From Candidatus Aminicenantota bacterium (GTDB lineage Bacteria; Acidobacteriota; Aminicenantia; Aminicenantales; Aminicenantaceae), in assembly GCA_016926925.1 (NCBI GenBank), contig JAFGNQ010000071.1, positions 1 through 25,884 of the forward strand: a DNA stretch of 25,884 nt, in the 5' to 3' direction. The translations under genes and the position numbers were made by a program. Within the stretch, counting starts at the first letter, position 1. Each line of letters opens with the position of its first letter. This document shows, piece by piece, positions 7,260 to 15,893 of the stretch. Below the pieces are notes generated by a model. The model was given only the letters and a program-made list of their open reading frames with translations, was not told the origin of the DNA and ran no database searches.

Positions 7260-8210
7260 ATGAGAAAGAAAGCTTTCTGTTTTGTGAGCGTGCTCCTTTT
7301 GGGAGCCGCTGTTTTTGCTTCGTTCGGAATTCGAATTGAACCGAGTGATGAAGGCCTCTCGTTTTTGTTGCCTCAATCCGGAGAGGTGCCCGGATGGGAG
7401 CGGTATGATGATTTTCAAGAGTACGAAGGGGATGATCTCTTTTTCTATATCAACGGCGGCGCGGAGATTTACCATGAGTACGGCTTCGAGCGCGTCATCG
7501 TTCAGGATTACAAAAATAAGAACGAAAAGTCCGCCTCGCTGGAAATCTATGCCATGGTCGGTCCCCAGAGCTCCTACGGAATTTATTCCTTCAAAACCAC
7601 CGGGGAAGGTCAGCCGTTGGAGCTGGGCGCGGAGGGAAAACTCCAGGACTATTATTTGAATTTCTGGAAAGGGAAATATCTGGTAACGATCACGGGATTT
7701 GATGAAGAACAGGAAACTCTCGAAGGCCTCAAGGCGATTGCCTGCGCGGTCGATGCCAGAATCAAACTATCGGAATCAGCGGAAAGACCTGTTTTAACAG
7801 AGCTGCTGCCCCAGGAAGGCCTGGATGCCCAAGAAGTGAAGTACTTCATGGGAAATCTCGGGTTGTTCAACAGCTATCCCTTCACCACGAAAAGCCTTTT
7901 TCAGGTCAAAGAGGCCGTCAAGGGATCTTACGAGGGCGGGTACGACATTTATCTCATCAAGTACGACAACGAAAAAGAGCCCCTGAACATTCTACAGAAA
8001 GCCGCCCGAGGCCTTCCTCTAGAGCCTCGTTACCGGAGCGTAAAAGCCGAAGGCATTTCCCTCGAGCTACTGGACGAGAACGAAACATATATCCTTATCA
8101 AACAGCACAAAAATTTTATCATCATCATTCTAGGAGCACAAAATCGCCACATGGCCGCTCGCATCGCCGACGGCCTCCAGGATCGAATCGAACGAATCAA
8201 AAAAGGATAG
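7260..8210 (+). CDS. exported DUF6599-like protein of unknown function
   Basis: This 316-residue protein begins with a typical signal peptide (MRKKAFCFVSVLLLGAAVFA). The mature part contains the conserved block FFYINGGAEIYHEYGFERV (about 62-80), then EIYAMVGPQSSYGIYSF and LNFWKGKYLVTI. As I recall, these are hallmarks of a family common in Acidobacteriota and Aminicenantes (DUF6599). The family has no characterised biochemical role, and I see no catalytic motif or lipobox. It is predicted to be periplasmic or envelope-associated. It is the first gene of a likely two-gene operon, with only 5 bp before the threonine ammonia-lyase start, but the metabolic gene gives no obvious clue to its function. 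Family assignment is from remembered motif pattern and should be treated as probable. Confidence 0.75.
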   Translation: MRKKAFCFVSVLLLGAAVFASFGIRIEPSDEGLSFLLPQSGEVPGWERYDDFQEYEGDDLFFYINGGAEIYHEYGFERVIVQDYKNKNEKSASLEIYAMVGPQSSYGIYSFKTTGEGQPLELGAEGKLQDYYLNFWKGKYLVTITGFDEEQETLEGLKAIACAVDARIKLSESAERPVLTELLPQEGLDAQEVKYFMGNLGLFNSYPFTTKSLFQVKEAVKGSYEGGYDIYLIKYDNEKEPLNILQKAARGLPLEPRYRSVKAEGISLELLDENETYILIKQHKNFIIIILGAQNRHMAARIADGLQDRIERIKKG

Positions 8211-8215
8211 ACCTT

Positions 8216-9166
8216 ATGATAGAACTCGGCGATATCGAAAATGCCCAGCAAACCATATCCGGTCGAGTTCACAGAACCCCGACTGTATCCTCTTTAACCT
8301 TAGGCCGGAAAATGGGCATGCATCTCCATTTCAAAGCGGAACTCTTTCAGAAGACAGGCTCATTCAAGCCGAGAGGGGCCATAAACAAACTTTGTTCTTT
8401 AACGCCGGAGGAGAGAAAAAGAGGTGTGATTACACTTTCCTCGGGCAATCATGCGCAAGGACTCGCTTATGCAGCCTCTCTATTCGGTATCCCGACGACC
8501 GTAGTCATGCCAAGCTATTCTTTTAAAAGCAAAATTGATGCGGCAAAGGGATTCGGCGCTGAGGTGATCATTACCGATGATGACCTGCTCAAAACCTGCC
8601 TTCAGATACAAAAGGAACGGAACTCCGTTTTGGTTCATCCATTTGACGATCCCTATATTGTGGCCGGACAAGGAACAATAGGAATTGAAATATTAGAGGA
8701 TACTCCAGAAGTCGATGTCGTGATTGTTGCTGTGGGCGGTGGAGGCTTGATTTCCGGGATCGCAGCAGCTGTGAAAATGAAAAAGCCGGATGTCAAAATC
8801 GTGGGTGTCGAGCCTGTCGGAGCTTGTGCCATGTGGCAAAGTCTGCAACAGGATAGACCGGTTCACCTCGAGAGCGTCGACACAATTGCCGACGGACTGG
8901 CAGCTCCTTTTGCCGGAGAGATCAACTTTCAGCTCGTAAAGAAATACGTTGATGATTTGGTGCTTGTATCCGATGAGGAGATTATCGAACCTCTGTGCCT
9001 CATTTTAGAGCGGGCTAAACTTCTGACAGAGCCGGCAGGAGCCGTTCCTTTTGCCGCCCTCTTCCAGAATAAAGTCCACGTCCCCAGGGGCTCGGAAGTC
9101 GTGTGCGTCTTAAGCGGCGGGAACCTCGACCGCGGCCGTCTTGCACGGTTTCTCACACATGCTTAA
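8216..9166 (+). CDS. threonine ammonia-lyase / serine-threonine dehydratase (PLP, fold type II)
   Basis: The enzyme deaminates threonine to 2-oxobutyrate (or serine to pyruvate). The PLP Lys is Lys51 in TGSFKPRGA, the substrate/cofactor loop is SSGNHAQG (75-82), and the phosphate-binding Gly-rich loop is GGGGL (174-178). At 316 residues it lacks the C-terminal ACT regulatory domain of biosynthetic IlvA. It matches the short catabolic TdcB-like / serine-racemase-like branch, so allosteric isoleucine control is unlikely. The ATG at 8216 follows the upstream stop by 5 bp with AAAGGA just ahead, suggesting translational coupling. Serine racemase activity cannot be excluded from sequence alone. 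Confidence 0.9.
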   Translation: MIELGDIENAQQTISGRVHRTPTVSSLTLGRKMGMHLHFKAELFQKTGSFKPRGAINKLCSLTPEERKRGVITLSSGNHAQGLAYAASLFGIPTTVVMPSYSFKSKIDAAKGFGAEVIITDDDLLKTCLQIQKERNSVLVHPFDDPYIVAGQGTIGIEILEDTPEVDVVIVAVGGGGLISGIAAAVKMKKPDVKIVGVEPVGACAMWQSLQQDRPVHLESVDTIADGLAAPFAGEINFQLVKKYVDDLVLVSDEEIIEPLCLILERAKLLTEPAGAVPFAALFQNKVHVPRGSEVVCVLSGGNLDRGRLARFLTHA

Positions 9167-9220
9167 ACTGCATCCGTCCCAAAAGTTCTTCGGATTCAAG
9201 GCTGAATGAGCGGAAAATCT

Positions 9221-10162
9221 TTAACACACTAAATATTTCGAGACCAATTTGGCAAAGGCGGTCGAACTGTTTTTTTTCAAATAATCGATATCGAGGGATC
9301 GCTTCCGAAATTTCCTAAGAGATGTGTTGTACCAGTGAACAGCGACCGTATTCTCTTGCAACAGATCGTCATAGTAGCCTCCGCTGTTTTTTTTGAACCA
9401 ATAGTAAGATATCACCGGGCCCAGCGGATAAAAGAAAGACCGGTCCAGAACCTCCATATTTTCCGACGAGGTGTTTTTTGTGAGTCTCTGCAGTAAATGA
9501 GTCCCCAGGCCGTAGCGTTTGAACCTCTCATTTTCCGGCATCTCTTTGATAGCGGAAAACGCCTTCTCGAGAAACGGATTTTTCGGAGCACTCCCCATCA
9601 CGGCATTATTGACGGACTGTGCATACAACGACTCGAATGTCTTGAAAAGCCTATAGCCTTTAGGAATATACACACACAGCTCACGAAAAGCCAATTTTAT
9701 GCCGACCCTACCCTTGGTAATCAGATTGGCATTCTCTAAGAGATCTCCGGGAACCGCTACAGTCTCACAACCACAGAATCCCCGGTACTTGCGCAAACCG
9801 TCAAAACTCTTGATGGTTACAGTGTCCATATCGAGATAAATTCCCCCCAATTTCCACAGCACAGCCAGACGCAGCAAATTGGCCTTTGCAGTCGGAGAAG
9901 TATGGGCATTGTACAAGGCTCGCATTTCCTCCCCTCCCCTGGGTAAGTCATCAAACCAATCTTCCGAGGCCTCTTCCAATCGCATCCTGCAGTCTTTGAT
10001 TAAGCCGGAGGCACTCATAAGGCCTTCAGATAAACCGTCGTGGAGCAATAAAACTTCATCAGGCTGATTTTGCATTACTGCGGACTTGATGGCGATCTGG
10101 TTTGTCAACGGGAATGACTTTCCAAACCAAATGAAGATGAATTTGTTAGGTATTCTTTCCAT
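9221..10162 (-). CDS. DxD-type sugar transferase (Gly_transf_sug / OCH1-like)
   Basis: The 313-residue protein opens with IPNKFIFIWFGK, typical of the glycosyltransferase sugar-binding DxD family (capsular and Och1-like enzymes). It contains ANLLRLAVLWKLGGIYLDMD (94-113), where the DMD is the metal/nucleotide-sugar-binding DxD. A His-Trp near the C-terminus (AVHWYNTSLRK) is also usual in this family. There is no signal peptide or membrane segment, so it acts in the cytoplasm or at the inner face of the membrane. It lies 107 bp downstream of a GT4 gene on the same strand and converges on the threonine ammonia-lyase gene 54 bp away. The sugar and acceptor are unknown. No good ribosome-binding site precedes the ATG at 10162. 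Confidence 0.85.
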   Translation of the reverse strand: MERIPNKFIFIWFGKSFPLTNQIAIKSAVMQNQPDEVLLLHDGLSEGLMSASGLIKDCRMRLEEASEDWFDDLPRGGEEMRALYNAHTSPTAKANLLRLAVLWKLGGIYLDMDTVTIKSFDGLRKYRGFCGCETVAVPGDLLENANLITKGRVGIKLAFRELCVYIPKGYRLFKTFESLYAQSVNNAVMGSAPKNPFLEKAFSAIKEMPENERFKRYGLGTHLLQRLTKNTSSENMEVLDRSFFYPLGPVISYYWFKKNSGGYYDDLLQENTVAVHWYNTSLRKFRKRSLDIDYLKKNSSTAFAKLVSKYLVC

Positions 10163-10179
10163 ATCAATATAGCTGAAAT

Positions 10180-10211
10180 GGACTTGAGAGGATGATTTTC
10201 ATCCCGAGTCC
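10180..10211. other. imperfect intergenic stem-loop between two glycosyltransferase genes
   Basis: GGACT (10180-10184) pairs with AGTCC (10207-10211), and GGATGA (10190-10195) pairs with TCATCC (10199-10204) around a 3-nt loop. A small internal loop separates the two stems. On the minus strand, the direction of both flanking genes, no T-run follows, so a strong intrinsic terminator is not supported. It might be an RNA-processing or weak attenuation structure. Confidence 0.3.
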
Positions 10212-10269
10212 GGTAAGTTTTCTTTCTTCGATGCTTGCGTCTTCATGTCAAAACACTTCGATCATTGCC

Positions 10270-11403
10270 TTATCGAGCGAGAATGTTTTCAAAATGGGCT
10301 TCCAACAAGGCGTTCTGCTTTCGTGCATCATAGTGAGTTGCGACAAAGGCCCTCGCCTTTTTCCCTAATTCTACACGCAGATTAAAGTCATTGACCAATA
10401 TTTTTAAATATCTATACATTTCATCCACATTTTTTTCCTGAACCAAATAGCCCGTTTTTGCATGCTGAATGATTTCAGGTATGCCCCCGTGAATCGTTCC
10501 GATTGTCGCCATACCGGTTGCCGCCGCTTCTTTCAGAACAAGCAACCCGGACTCTTTATCTCCGTTTTTAGCCGTAACAGATGGGGCCAGAAGAATGTCA
10601 TGGCCTTGCATAACGGATTCGAGCTCGCCCGGATTGAGAACTCCCAAAAACGATACGGAATTTCCCAGGTTGTATTCTTTGACGATTCTTCTATATTTAG
10701 AAAGGAACTTCCCGGAACCGACTATTGACAGGCGCAAGTTTCGGCTCTCTTCAAACAGCTTTGCAAATGCGAGCAATCCATATTCAAAACCCTTTTTCTC
10801 TACGAATCGCCCGACCATCAAGATGGAGGGGACTCTTTCAGGTCTGGCAACGTATGAAAATTGATTGAGGTCGATTCCCAATCGATGGACGCTGACCTTA
10901 TCGGCCGGCACATGATATTTCCGGATTAAATCATCGGCCAGATCTTTTGATGCAGGAAGAAATGAACAGGTTGTTTCTATCATTTGTCCCGCCTTCAAAT
11001 GATAGCGGAAATACCGAAGAGCCCACCTGTTTTCAGGCGCAAGCCCGGCTGCGTCATGACCGTGAAACGAAACAACCAGGGGCAAATGCAGCCGCCGTGC
11101 AAATCCGGCGGCATAAGCACCGTTTGTCCCGAAATGCGCATGCAGCAATTGACTTTTATGGCTTTCAATGCTGCGCAAAAATGTGGGAGAATTGCCCGAA
11201 ATGTAGTAACACAATCCTTCGGCCGGGTTCAAAATCGTCACATGATTATAAGGGAATTGACTCCGGGCTTTGTTTTCCCTGTAAGCAAGGACTTGAGAAT
11301 GAAACTTCGATTGAAATTTCAACTGATCATAAATGAATGTTTCGCTGTAGGATAAATAGCTCCCGATAAAAACCGAAATAGGAGTTTTGCCGCACACCCT
11401 CAT
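10270..11403 (-). CDS. family 4 glycosyltransferase (GT-B fold, WcaL-like)
   Basis: The 377-residue protein has the GT4 C-terminal nucleotide-sugar domain: LMVGRFVEKKGFEYGLLAF (about 195-213), then the E-x7-E motif as Glu284...Glu292 within ESGLLVLKEAAATG, then IHGGIPEIIQHAKTGYLV. The N-terminal half carries YSETFIYDQL (19-28) and HAHFGTNGAYAAG (88-100), both seen in WcaL/colanic-acid-type enzymes. It transfers a sugar from a nucleotide donor to a growing glycan or lipid carrier at the inner face of the membrane. The ATG at 11403 has an AAGGA only 2-3 bp upstream, a short spacing. The promoter is at 11430-11458, and the DxD transferase follows on the same strand. Confidence 0.9.
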   Translation of the reverse strand: MRVCGKTPISVFIGSYLSYSETFIYDQLKFQSKFHSQVLAYRENKARSQFPYNHVTILNPAEGLCYYISGNSPTFLRSIESHKSQLLHAHFGTNGAYAAGFARRLHLPLVVSFHGHDAAGLAPENRWALRYFRYHLKAGQMIETTCSFLPASKDLADDLIRKYHVPADKVSVHRLGIDLNQFSYVARPERVPSILMVGRFVEKKGFEYGLLAFAKLFEESRNLRLSIVGSGKFLSKYRRIVKEYNLGNSVSFLGVLNPGELESVMQGHDILLAPSVTAKNGDKESGLLVLKEAAATGMATIGTIHGGIPEIIQHAKTGYLVQEKNVDEMYRYLKILVNDFNLRVELGKKARAFVATHYDARKQNALLEAHFENILAR

Positions 11404-11429
11404 GATCCTTGAAATTTTGTCAGAATAAG

Positions 11430-11458
11430 ATCATAAGTCAATCTTGACATTCCTTCAA
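11430..11458 (-). promoter_or_regulatory. candidate sigma70-type promoter of the GT4 gene
   Basis: On the minus strand TTGAAG (11458-11453) and TATGAT (11435-11430) are separated by 17 bp, giving a leader of about 20 nt before the ATG at 11403. It diverges from the promoter at 11603-11631. The 145 bp between the two promoters show no other clear structure. Confidence 0.5.
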
Positions 11459-11602
11459 TGAGTTTATGCATCCGCATGTTTATTCCTCAGGAAATCACGG
11501 AACCGAACCCGTGTTTAACACGTCATTTATTCTTTTAATAAAAACCGGATTGAAATGGTCTCGCTTTAATGTTTTTTTTTGGCTTGAGTCGCCCGTCATC
11601 AT

Positions 11603-11631
11603 TTGACTTTAAGCTATTTCTGGGCTATAAA
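11603..11631 (+). promoter_or_regulatory. near-consensus sigma70 promoter of the activase gene
   Basis: TTGACT at 11603-11608 and TATAAA at 11626-11631 are separated by exactly 17 bp. Transcription is expected to begin near 11638, which leaves only about 17 nt of leader before the GTG at 11655. Confidence 0.75.
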
Positions 11632-11654
11632 ACGATATCTTTGGAGTGCTGCCT

Positions 11655-14600
11655 GTGTGCCAATCATTAGATGCGATAGACTTTGAAGCCTTGAACAAAA
11701 CACATCGTCTCGGCGTGGAGATCGGATCACAGTTCTTCAAAGCAGTCGCTTTAGCTGAGGACGGTTCCATCACCTGGCAGTTCAAAAAGGCTCATAAGGG
11801 GGATTCTTCAAGCTTACTGAATCATTTTTTTCTGCAATTGCAAAACGGAGAACTCAGGACTGGTATTGCCAGTCAAACACCGCTTCAAAAGTTTATAAAC
11901 GTTTTTGACCCGATTGCCTGTCTGTATACGGCTGCCCGTAATTCATTCCCGGAAGTGAGAAACATTTTGGAAGTGGGGGCAACCCACTTGACTCTCGTCC
12001 GGTTGGACACCAAAGGACAGGTGATGTCCATTCACACAAACTCGCTCTGTGCTGCCGGAACCGGCTCCTTCCTGGATGAACAAGCCAAAAGGATGAAGAT
12101 CAACTACCAAGACATGCAGAACGACCCGCCATGTCCCGACCCCCCCTCCATCGCCACAAGATGCGCTGTCTTTGCAAAGAGCGACTTGGTTTACAGGCAA
12201 CAAGAGGGATTCGCCAAAGAGGATATGTGGTCCGGCTTGTGCCGGGGATTGGTCGATGGTGTGCTCCATACTCTGACCGGTGGAAGATCCCTATCAGGGT
12301 TGACAATTCTGTGCGGCGGCGTAGCTTTAAACGACACTTTTCGCTGGTGGCTAGGGAAAAGGTTAAACGGCAGCGAAAATGTACTTGAGCTCAAGGTGAT
12401 GCCGAATCCCGAATACACAGTGGCCTATGGAGCAGCGCTTTTGTCTTCCAACAGCCACGGTGGCAAGAAGCCGAGAATGCCGATCTCTTTAGCGGAAGGT
12501 AAAAGAAAGCGACGCTCTCCTCTTGAATTGGTCCGCAGCCGGTATCCGAAATCGACTGCATACAGCTCTATCAGGGATAAAGAAGGGAATGAAGTCACCG
12601 CACATTTCCCTCCCGCCCTATCCAGCCAAAAAATTGACGCCTATCTCGGCATTGACATCGGCTCGACAAGCACAAAACTCGTTCTCATAGACCGGGAAGA
12701 CCGCATTGTTCTGGACATATACCGCCGAACAGAAGCCAACCCTATCTCAGCGGTAAAAAAGCTTTTTCTGGCTGTGAACGAATCGGGAAGAAAACACAAC
12801 CTCCTGTTCAATATCAAAGGAGCAGCAACAACAGGGAGCGGCAGAAAGCTTATTGGCAGTGTGATCGGCGCGGACCTGATCATCAACGAAATCTCGGCTC
12901 ATGTCAAAGGCGCCGTGCGCATCGATCCTTCGGTGAAAACGATATTCGAGATAGGCGGGCAGGATGCCAAGTACATGTCAGTGAATGAAGGGCACATAGC
13001 CGATGCCAACATGAATTATGTTTGTGCCGCGGGAACAGGTTCCTTTATCGAAGAACTCGCTTCGAAACTCGGGTATACCATCGATGAAATAGGATATTCC
13101 GTCTTAGGTGTCACCCCCCCATACACCAGCAGCCGGTGTACCGTATTCATGGAACAAGATATCCAGACGCTGCTGCAACAAGGTATCACTCGCCGTGAGG
13201 CGGCCGGGGCCGTGATGTATTCGGTCATCGAAAACTACCTGGAAAGGGTCGTCGGAAGGAGGCCCATTAGTCGGGACCGCATCTTTTTTCAAGGAGCGAC
13301 AGCTCGAAATCCAGGACTTATTGCCGCTATAGAAAACCTTCTCGGTGTGGAAGTCGTGGCCTCTCCCTACTGTCATGTTATGGGCGCTTACGGCGCCGCA
13401 CTGCTTGTAAAAGAAAAAATGAACGGGGGCAAATCAAAGTTCCGTAGTTTCGATCTGGGTTCGAAAAACATCACAGTAACCTCTGAAAAATGCAGCTATT
13501 GTTCCAATCATTGTACGCTTTCCAGGGCCTTAATCGAGAATGAGAAGGACAATCCTTTATGGGGTATGAAATGTGGTCGCGAAGAAGGCGCCACAAAGAT
13601 GAGAAACCCGGAGGAGTACTCACTGTACATCAAGGTTCTGAATTTGACTTGGCGTTTTGGAGCCCGGGAATTATCTCACGACCATAGCCCAGAGATCATA
13701 ATACCAAGAATGCTTTCCGCGTACTCCTTTTATCCGTTTTGGAAGTCTTTTTTTGACGCAATCGGTATTAGAGTCCGCTTGAGCGACACGATCGATCACG
13801 ATTGTATTGCACAAGGGAACGAATGCACCGGATCCGGTTTTTGCCTGCCCGCAAAAGCGGCAATCGGCCAAGTCGCCAGACTTTTAAAGGACAAAAAAAC
13901 GGGTAAGATCTTCGTTCCTCATATGATGGCTGATTATGAACTGGATGGCCTTACACACTCTCGGTTTTGCCCATATGTCGAATCACTCCCATCATTGATC
14001 AAACCAAGCTTCAAGAATAGCGATCAGGATAAAAGCCGTATTGTTTCCCCCATCATTGATCTGCGGCTGACCAACCAAAAAAATGCTGAGGCGCTGGTAA
14101 AAGTGCTCAACCCATTCGTCTCCGTGAAGCAGACAGATGCTGAGATAGCTCTCCAACGTGCGCATTCTGCCCGCAAAGAATATGAAGAACAGCTCGGTGG
14201 ATTAGGGGAAGATGCTCTCGCGAAAATAAAAAAAGCCGGGAAGCCGGCTGTTGTGGTCGTGGGAAGGCCCTACAACACCCTCGACAGCGAAATCAATCAG
14301 AACATCCCCTATCACATTGCTGAATGCGGGATAGATGTGATTCCCATGGCTTGTCTTCCTTGGGACGCCAGTCTTCTCACGGGTGAATTCGAGAACCTCT
14401 TTTGGAGTTATGGCCAGCGCATCGTATCTGCCTTGATTCAGATCGCCCGAACGGAAGGACTGTACGCCGTTTTTCTTTCCAATTTTGCCTGCGGCCCTGA
14501 CAGTTTCCTGCTTACTTATGCTGAGACAGTCATGGGCAATAAGCCGTTCCTGGTTCTCGAACTGGATGAGCATGGATCCAGCGGCGGCTATCAGACTCGA

Positions 14601-15893
14601 ATCGAAGCCTTTTTGGAAGTTGTAAAAGCGGATTGGCAAAGCAATAAAAGCAGCATTAAAGACTGGACTCCTCCCCGTGAAGCTCCGACCGTGAAAGACG
14701 TTAAAGAACGGACGATTTGGATTCCAACCATGCACTCAGTGGGAAACCGCCTTTTTGCCGCGACTTTCAAGAGCCAAGGCTATGATGCACGAACACTACC
14801 TCCCGAAGACGAAAGCTCTTTTTCTCTAGGCAAAAGATGGACAAGGGGGGCGGAATGCCTGCCCGCAGTTCTCACCTTGGGTACTTTTTTAAAACAGATG
14901 GACAAGGAGCGGGAATCCGGGAGAAAGCCGGGAAAAGAGAGCGCACTGTTCTTGCCGACTTCGGATGGCCCCTGTCGCTTCGGACAGTACCGGACTCTGA
15001 ATCGAATTGTCCTCGATTGTTTGGGACTGAACGATCTGCCTATCCTGTCCCCTGGAGCCCACAATGCGTACTATGGACTGGACAGGTCGCTGCGCGCTAA
15101 TCTCTGGGAAAGCATATTGGCTTCCGATATTCTTTTCAAAATGCGCTGCCGAGTGCTTCCCTATGAAGCCACCAAAGGCGATACGGTGGAAACGCTCGAG
15201 CAAGTCATCGGAAGAGCTGAAGAACTCATCGGAACCTCTCGTATGAATTGGGGAGAATTCTTGATTGAGGCTATGCGGGAATTTCAGAAAATTCCAGTCG
15301 ATAGGTCTCCGCGCCCTTTGGTGGGAGTGGTGGGTGAGATATACGTCCGCTGCAACACCTACGCAAACAGCAGCATCATCGAAGCCATCGAAAAGCTGGG
15401 GGGAGAAGCCTGGCTCTCACCCTTATCCGAATGGATTCTCTACACAGCCTGGATGGAACGTTATCTCGCGAGGCGCAAAAAAACGAGTATGCGGGAAAAG
15501 CTTGAATTGGCCCTAAAATGGCAATTTCTCTCTAAAAAAGAGCACCGTTTTTATCGGGCGGTCAAACCTTTGTTGAACAACCGCAAGGAACCCTCGATCG
15601 AGGAAACGATCCGGGCCGCCGAACAACTTCTCCCCACAGATTTCGAAGGGGAATCAATCCTAACTCTGGGCCGAACCATCCTTTTCCAGAAGGATCAAGC
15701 AGACCTTGTGGTCAACTGTTCACCTTTCGGATGTATGCATGGAAATATCACAAGCGAAATTTTTGAACGGATTAGAGAAGATATCGGAATTCCTGTCGTA
15801 ACCGTGTTTTATGATGGAATGGAAGACAATACGATTCTCTCCGCCTATTTGCATGAGGTGAAGGAGAGAAAAAAGAGAACATGGCCTCATTGA
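11655..15893 (+). CDS. giant 2-hydroxyacyl-CoA dehydratase activase-like protein (two ASKHA domains + DUF2229/HgdB-like part)
   Basis: This single chain has 1413 residues. ASKHA domain 1 (about 17-265) has CAAGTGSF (Cys132) and TRCAVF (Cys170). ASKHA domain 2 (about 330-590) has CAAGTGSF (Cys457) and SRCTVF (Cys495). These pairs match the Cys that hold the intersubunit [4Fe-4S] cluster in HgdC/BadF/BcrA activators. Domain 2 has a proper phosphate-1 loop, GIDIGSTSTK, while domain 1 reads GVEIGSQFFK, so it may bind ATP poorly. A Cys cluster follows (C-x2-C-x3-C at 613-620, plus Cys640). The second half resembles DUF2229 and the HgdB-type component, with further Cys in DGPCRFGQY, YVRCNTYAN and NCSPFGCMHGN. 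The expected chemistry is ATP-driven low-potential electron transfer; the substrate is unknown. The GTG at 11655 has GGAG 8 bp upstream; an in-frame GTG at 11646 overlaps that site. The 3' end overlaps the convergent GT2 gene by 7 bp. Confidence 0.92.
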   Translation: MCQSLDAIDFEALNKTHRLGVEIGSQFFKAVALAEDGSITWQFKKAHKGDSSSLLNHFFLQLQNGELRTGIASQTPLQKFINVFDPIACLYTAARNSFPEVRNILEVGATHLTLVRLDTKGQVMSIHTNSLCAAGTGSFLDEQAKRMKINYQDMQNDPPCPDPPSIATRCAVFAKSDLVYRQQEGFAKEDMWSGLCRGLVDGVLHTLTGGRSLSGLTILCGGVALNDTFRWWLGKRLNGSENVLELKVMPNPEYTVAYGAALLSSNSHGGKKPRMPISLAEGKRKRRSPLELVRSRYPKSTAYSSIRDKEGNEVTAHFPPALSSQKIDAYLGIDIGSTSTKLVLIDREDRIVLDIYRRTEANPISAVKKLFLAVNESGRKHNLLFNIKGAATTGSGRKLIGSVIGADLIINEISAHVKGAVRIDPSVKTIFEIGGQDAKYMSVNEGHIADANMNYVCAAGTGSFIEELASKLGYTIDEIGYSVLGVTPPYTSSRCTVFMEQDIQTLLQQGITRREAAGAVMYSVIENYLERVVGRRPISRDRIFFQGATARNPGLIAAIENLLGVEVVASPYCHVMGAYGAALLVKEKMNGGKSKFRSFDLGSKNITVTSEKCSYCSNHCTLSRALIENEKDNPLWGMKCGREEGATKMRNPEEYSLYIKVLNLTWRFGARELSHDHSPEIIIPRMLSAYSFYPFWKSFFDAIGIRVRLSDTIDHDCIAQGNECTGSGFCLPAKAAIGQVARLLKDKKTGKIFVPHMMADYELDGLTHSRFCPYVESLPSLIKPSFKNSDQDKSRIVSPIIDLRLTNQKNAEALVKVLNPFVSVKQTDAEIALQRAHSARKEYEEQLGGLGEDALAKIKKAGKPAVVVVGRPYNTLDSEINQNIPYHIAECGIDVIPMACLPWDASLLTGEFENLFWSYGQRIVSALIQIARTEGLYAVFLSNFACGPDSFLLTYAETVMGNKPFLVLELDEHGSSGGYQTRIEAFLEVVKADWQSNKSSIKDWTPPREAPTVKDVKERTIWIPTMHSVGNRLFAATFKSQGYDARTLPPEDESSFSLGKRWTRGAECLPAVLTLGTFLKQMDKERESGRKPGKESALFLPTSDGPCRFGQYRTLNRIVLDCLGLNDLPILSPGAHNAYYGLDRSLRANLWESILASDILFKMRCRVLPYEATKGDTVETLEQVIGRAEELIGTSRMNWGEFLIEAMREFQKIPVDRSPRPLVGVVGEIYVRCNTYANSSIIEAIEKLGGEAWLSPLSEWILYTAWMERYLARRKKTSMREKLELALKWQFLSKKEHRFYRAVKPLLNNRKEPSIEETIRAAEQLLPTDFEGESILTLGRTILFQKDQADLVVNCSPFGCMHGNITSEIFERIREDIGIPVVTVFYDGMEDNTILSAYLHEVKERKKRTWPH

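Noticed and set aside
10180..10211. Intrinsic terminator after the GT4 gene
   Set aside because: The stem is interrupted and no T-run follows in the direction of transcription, so it is listed only as a stem-loop.
14202..14735. Minus-strand 177-codon frame inside the activase gene
   Set aside because: It is antisense to the well-supported activase domains and shows no family motif.
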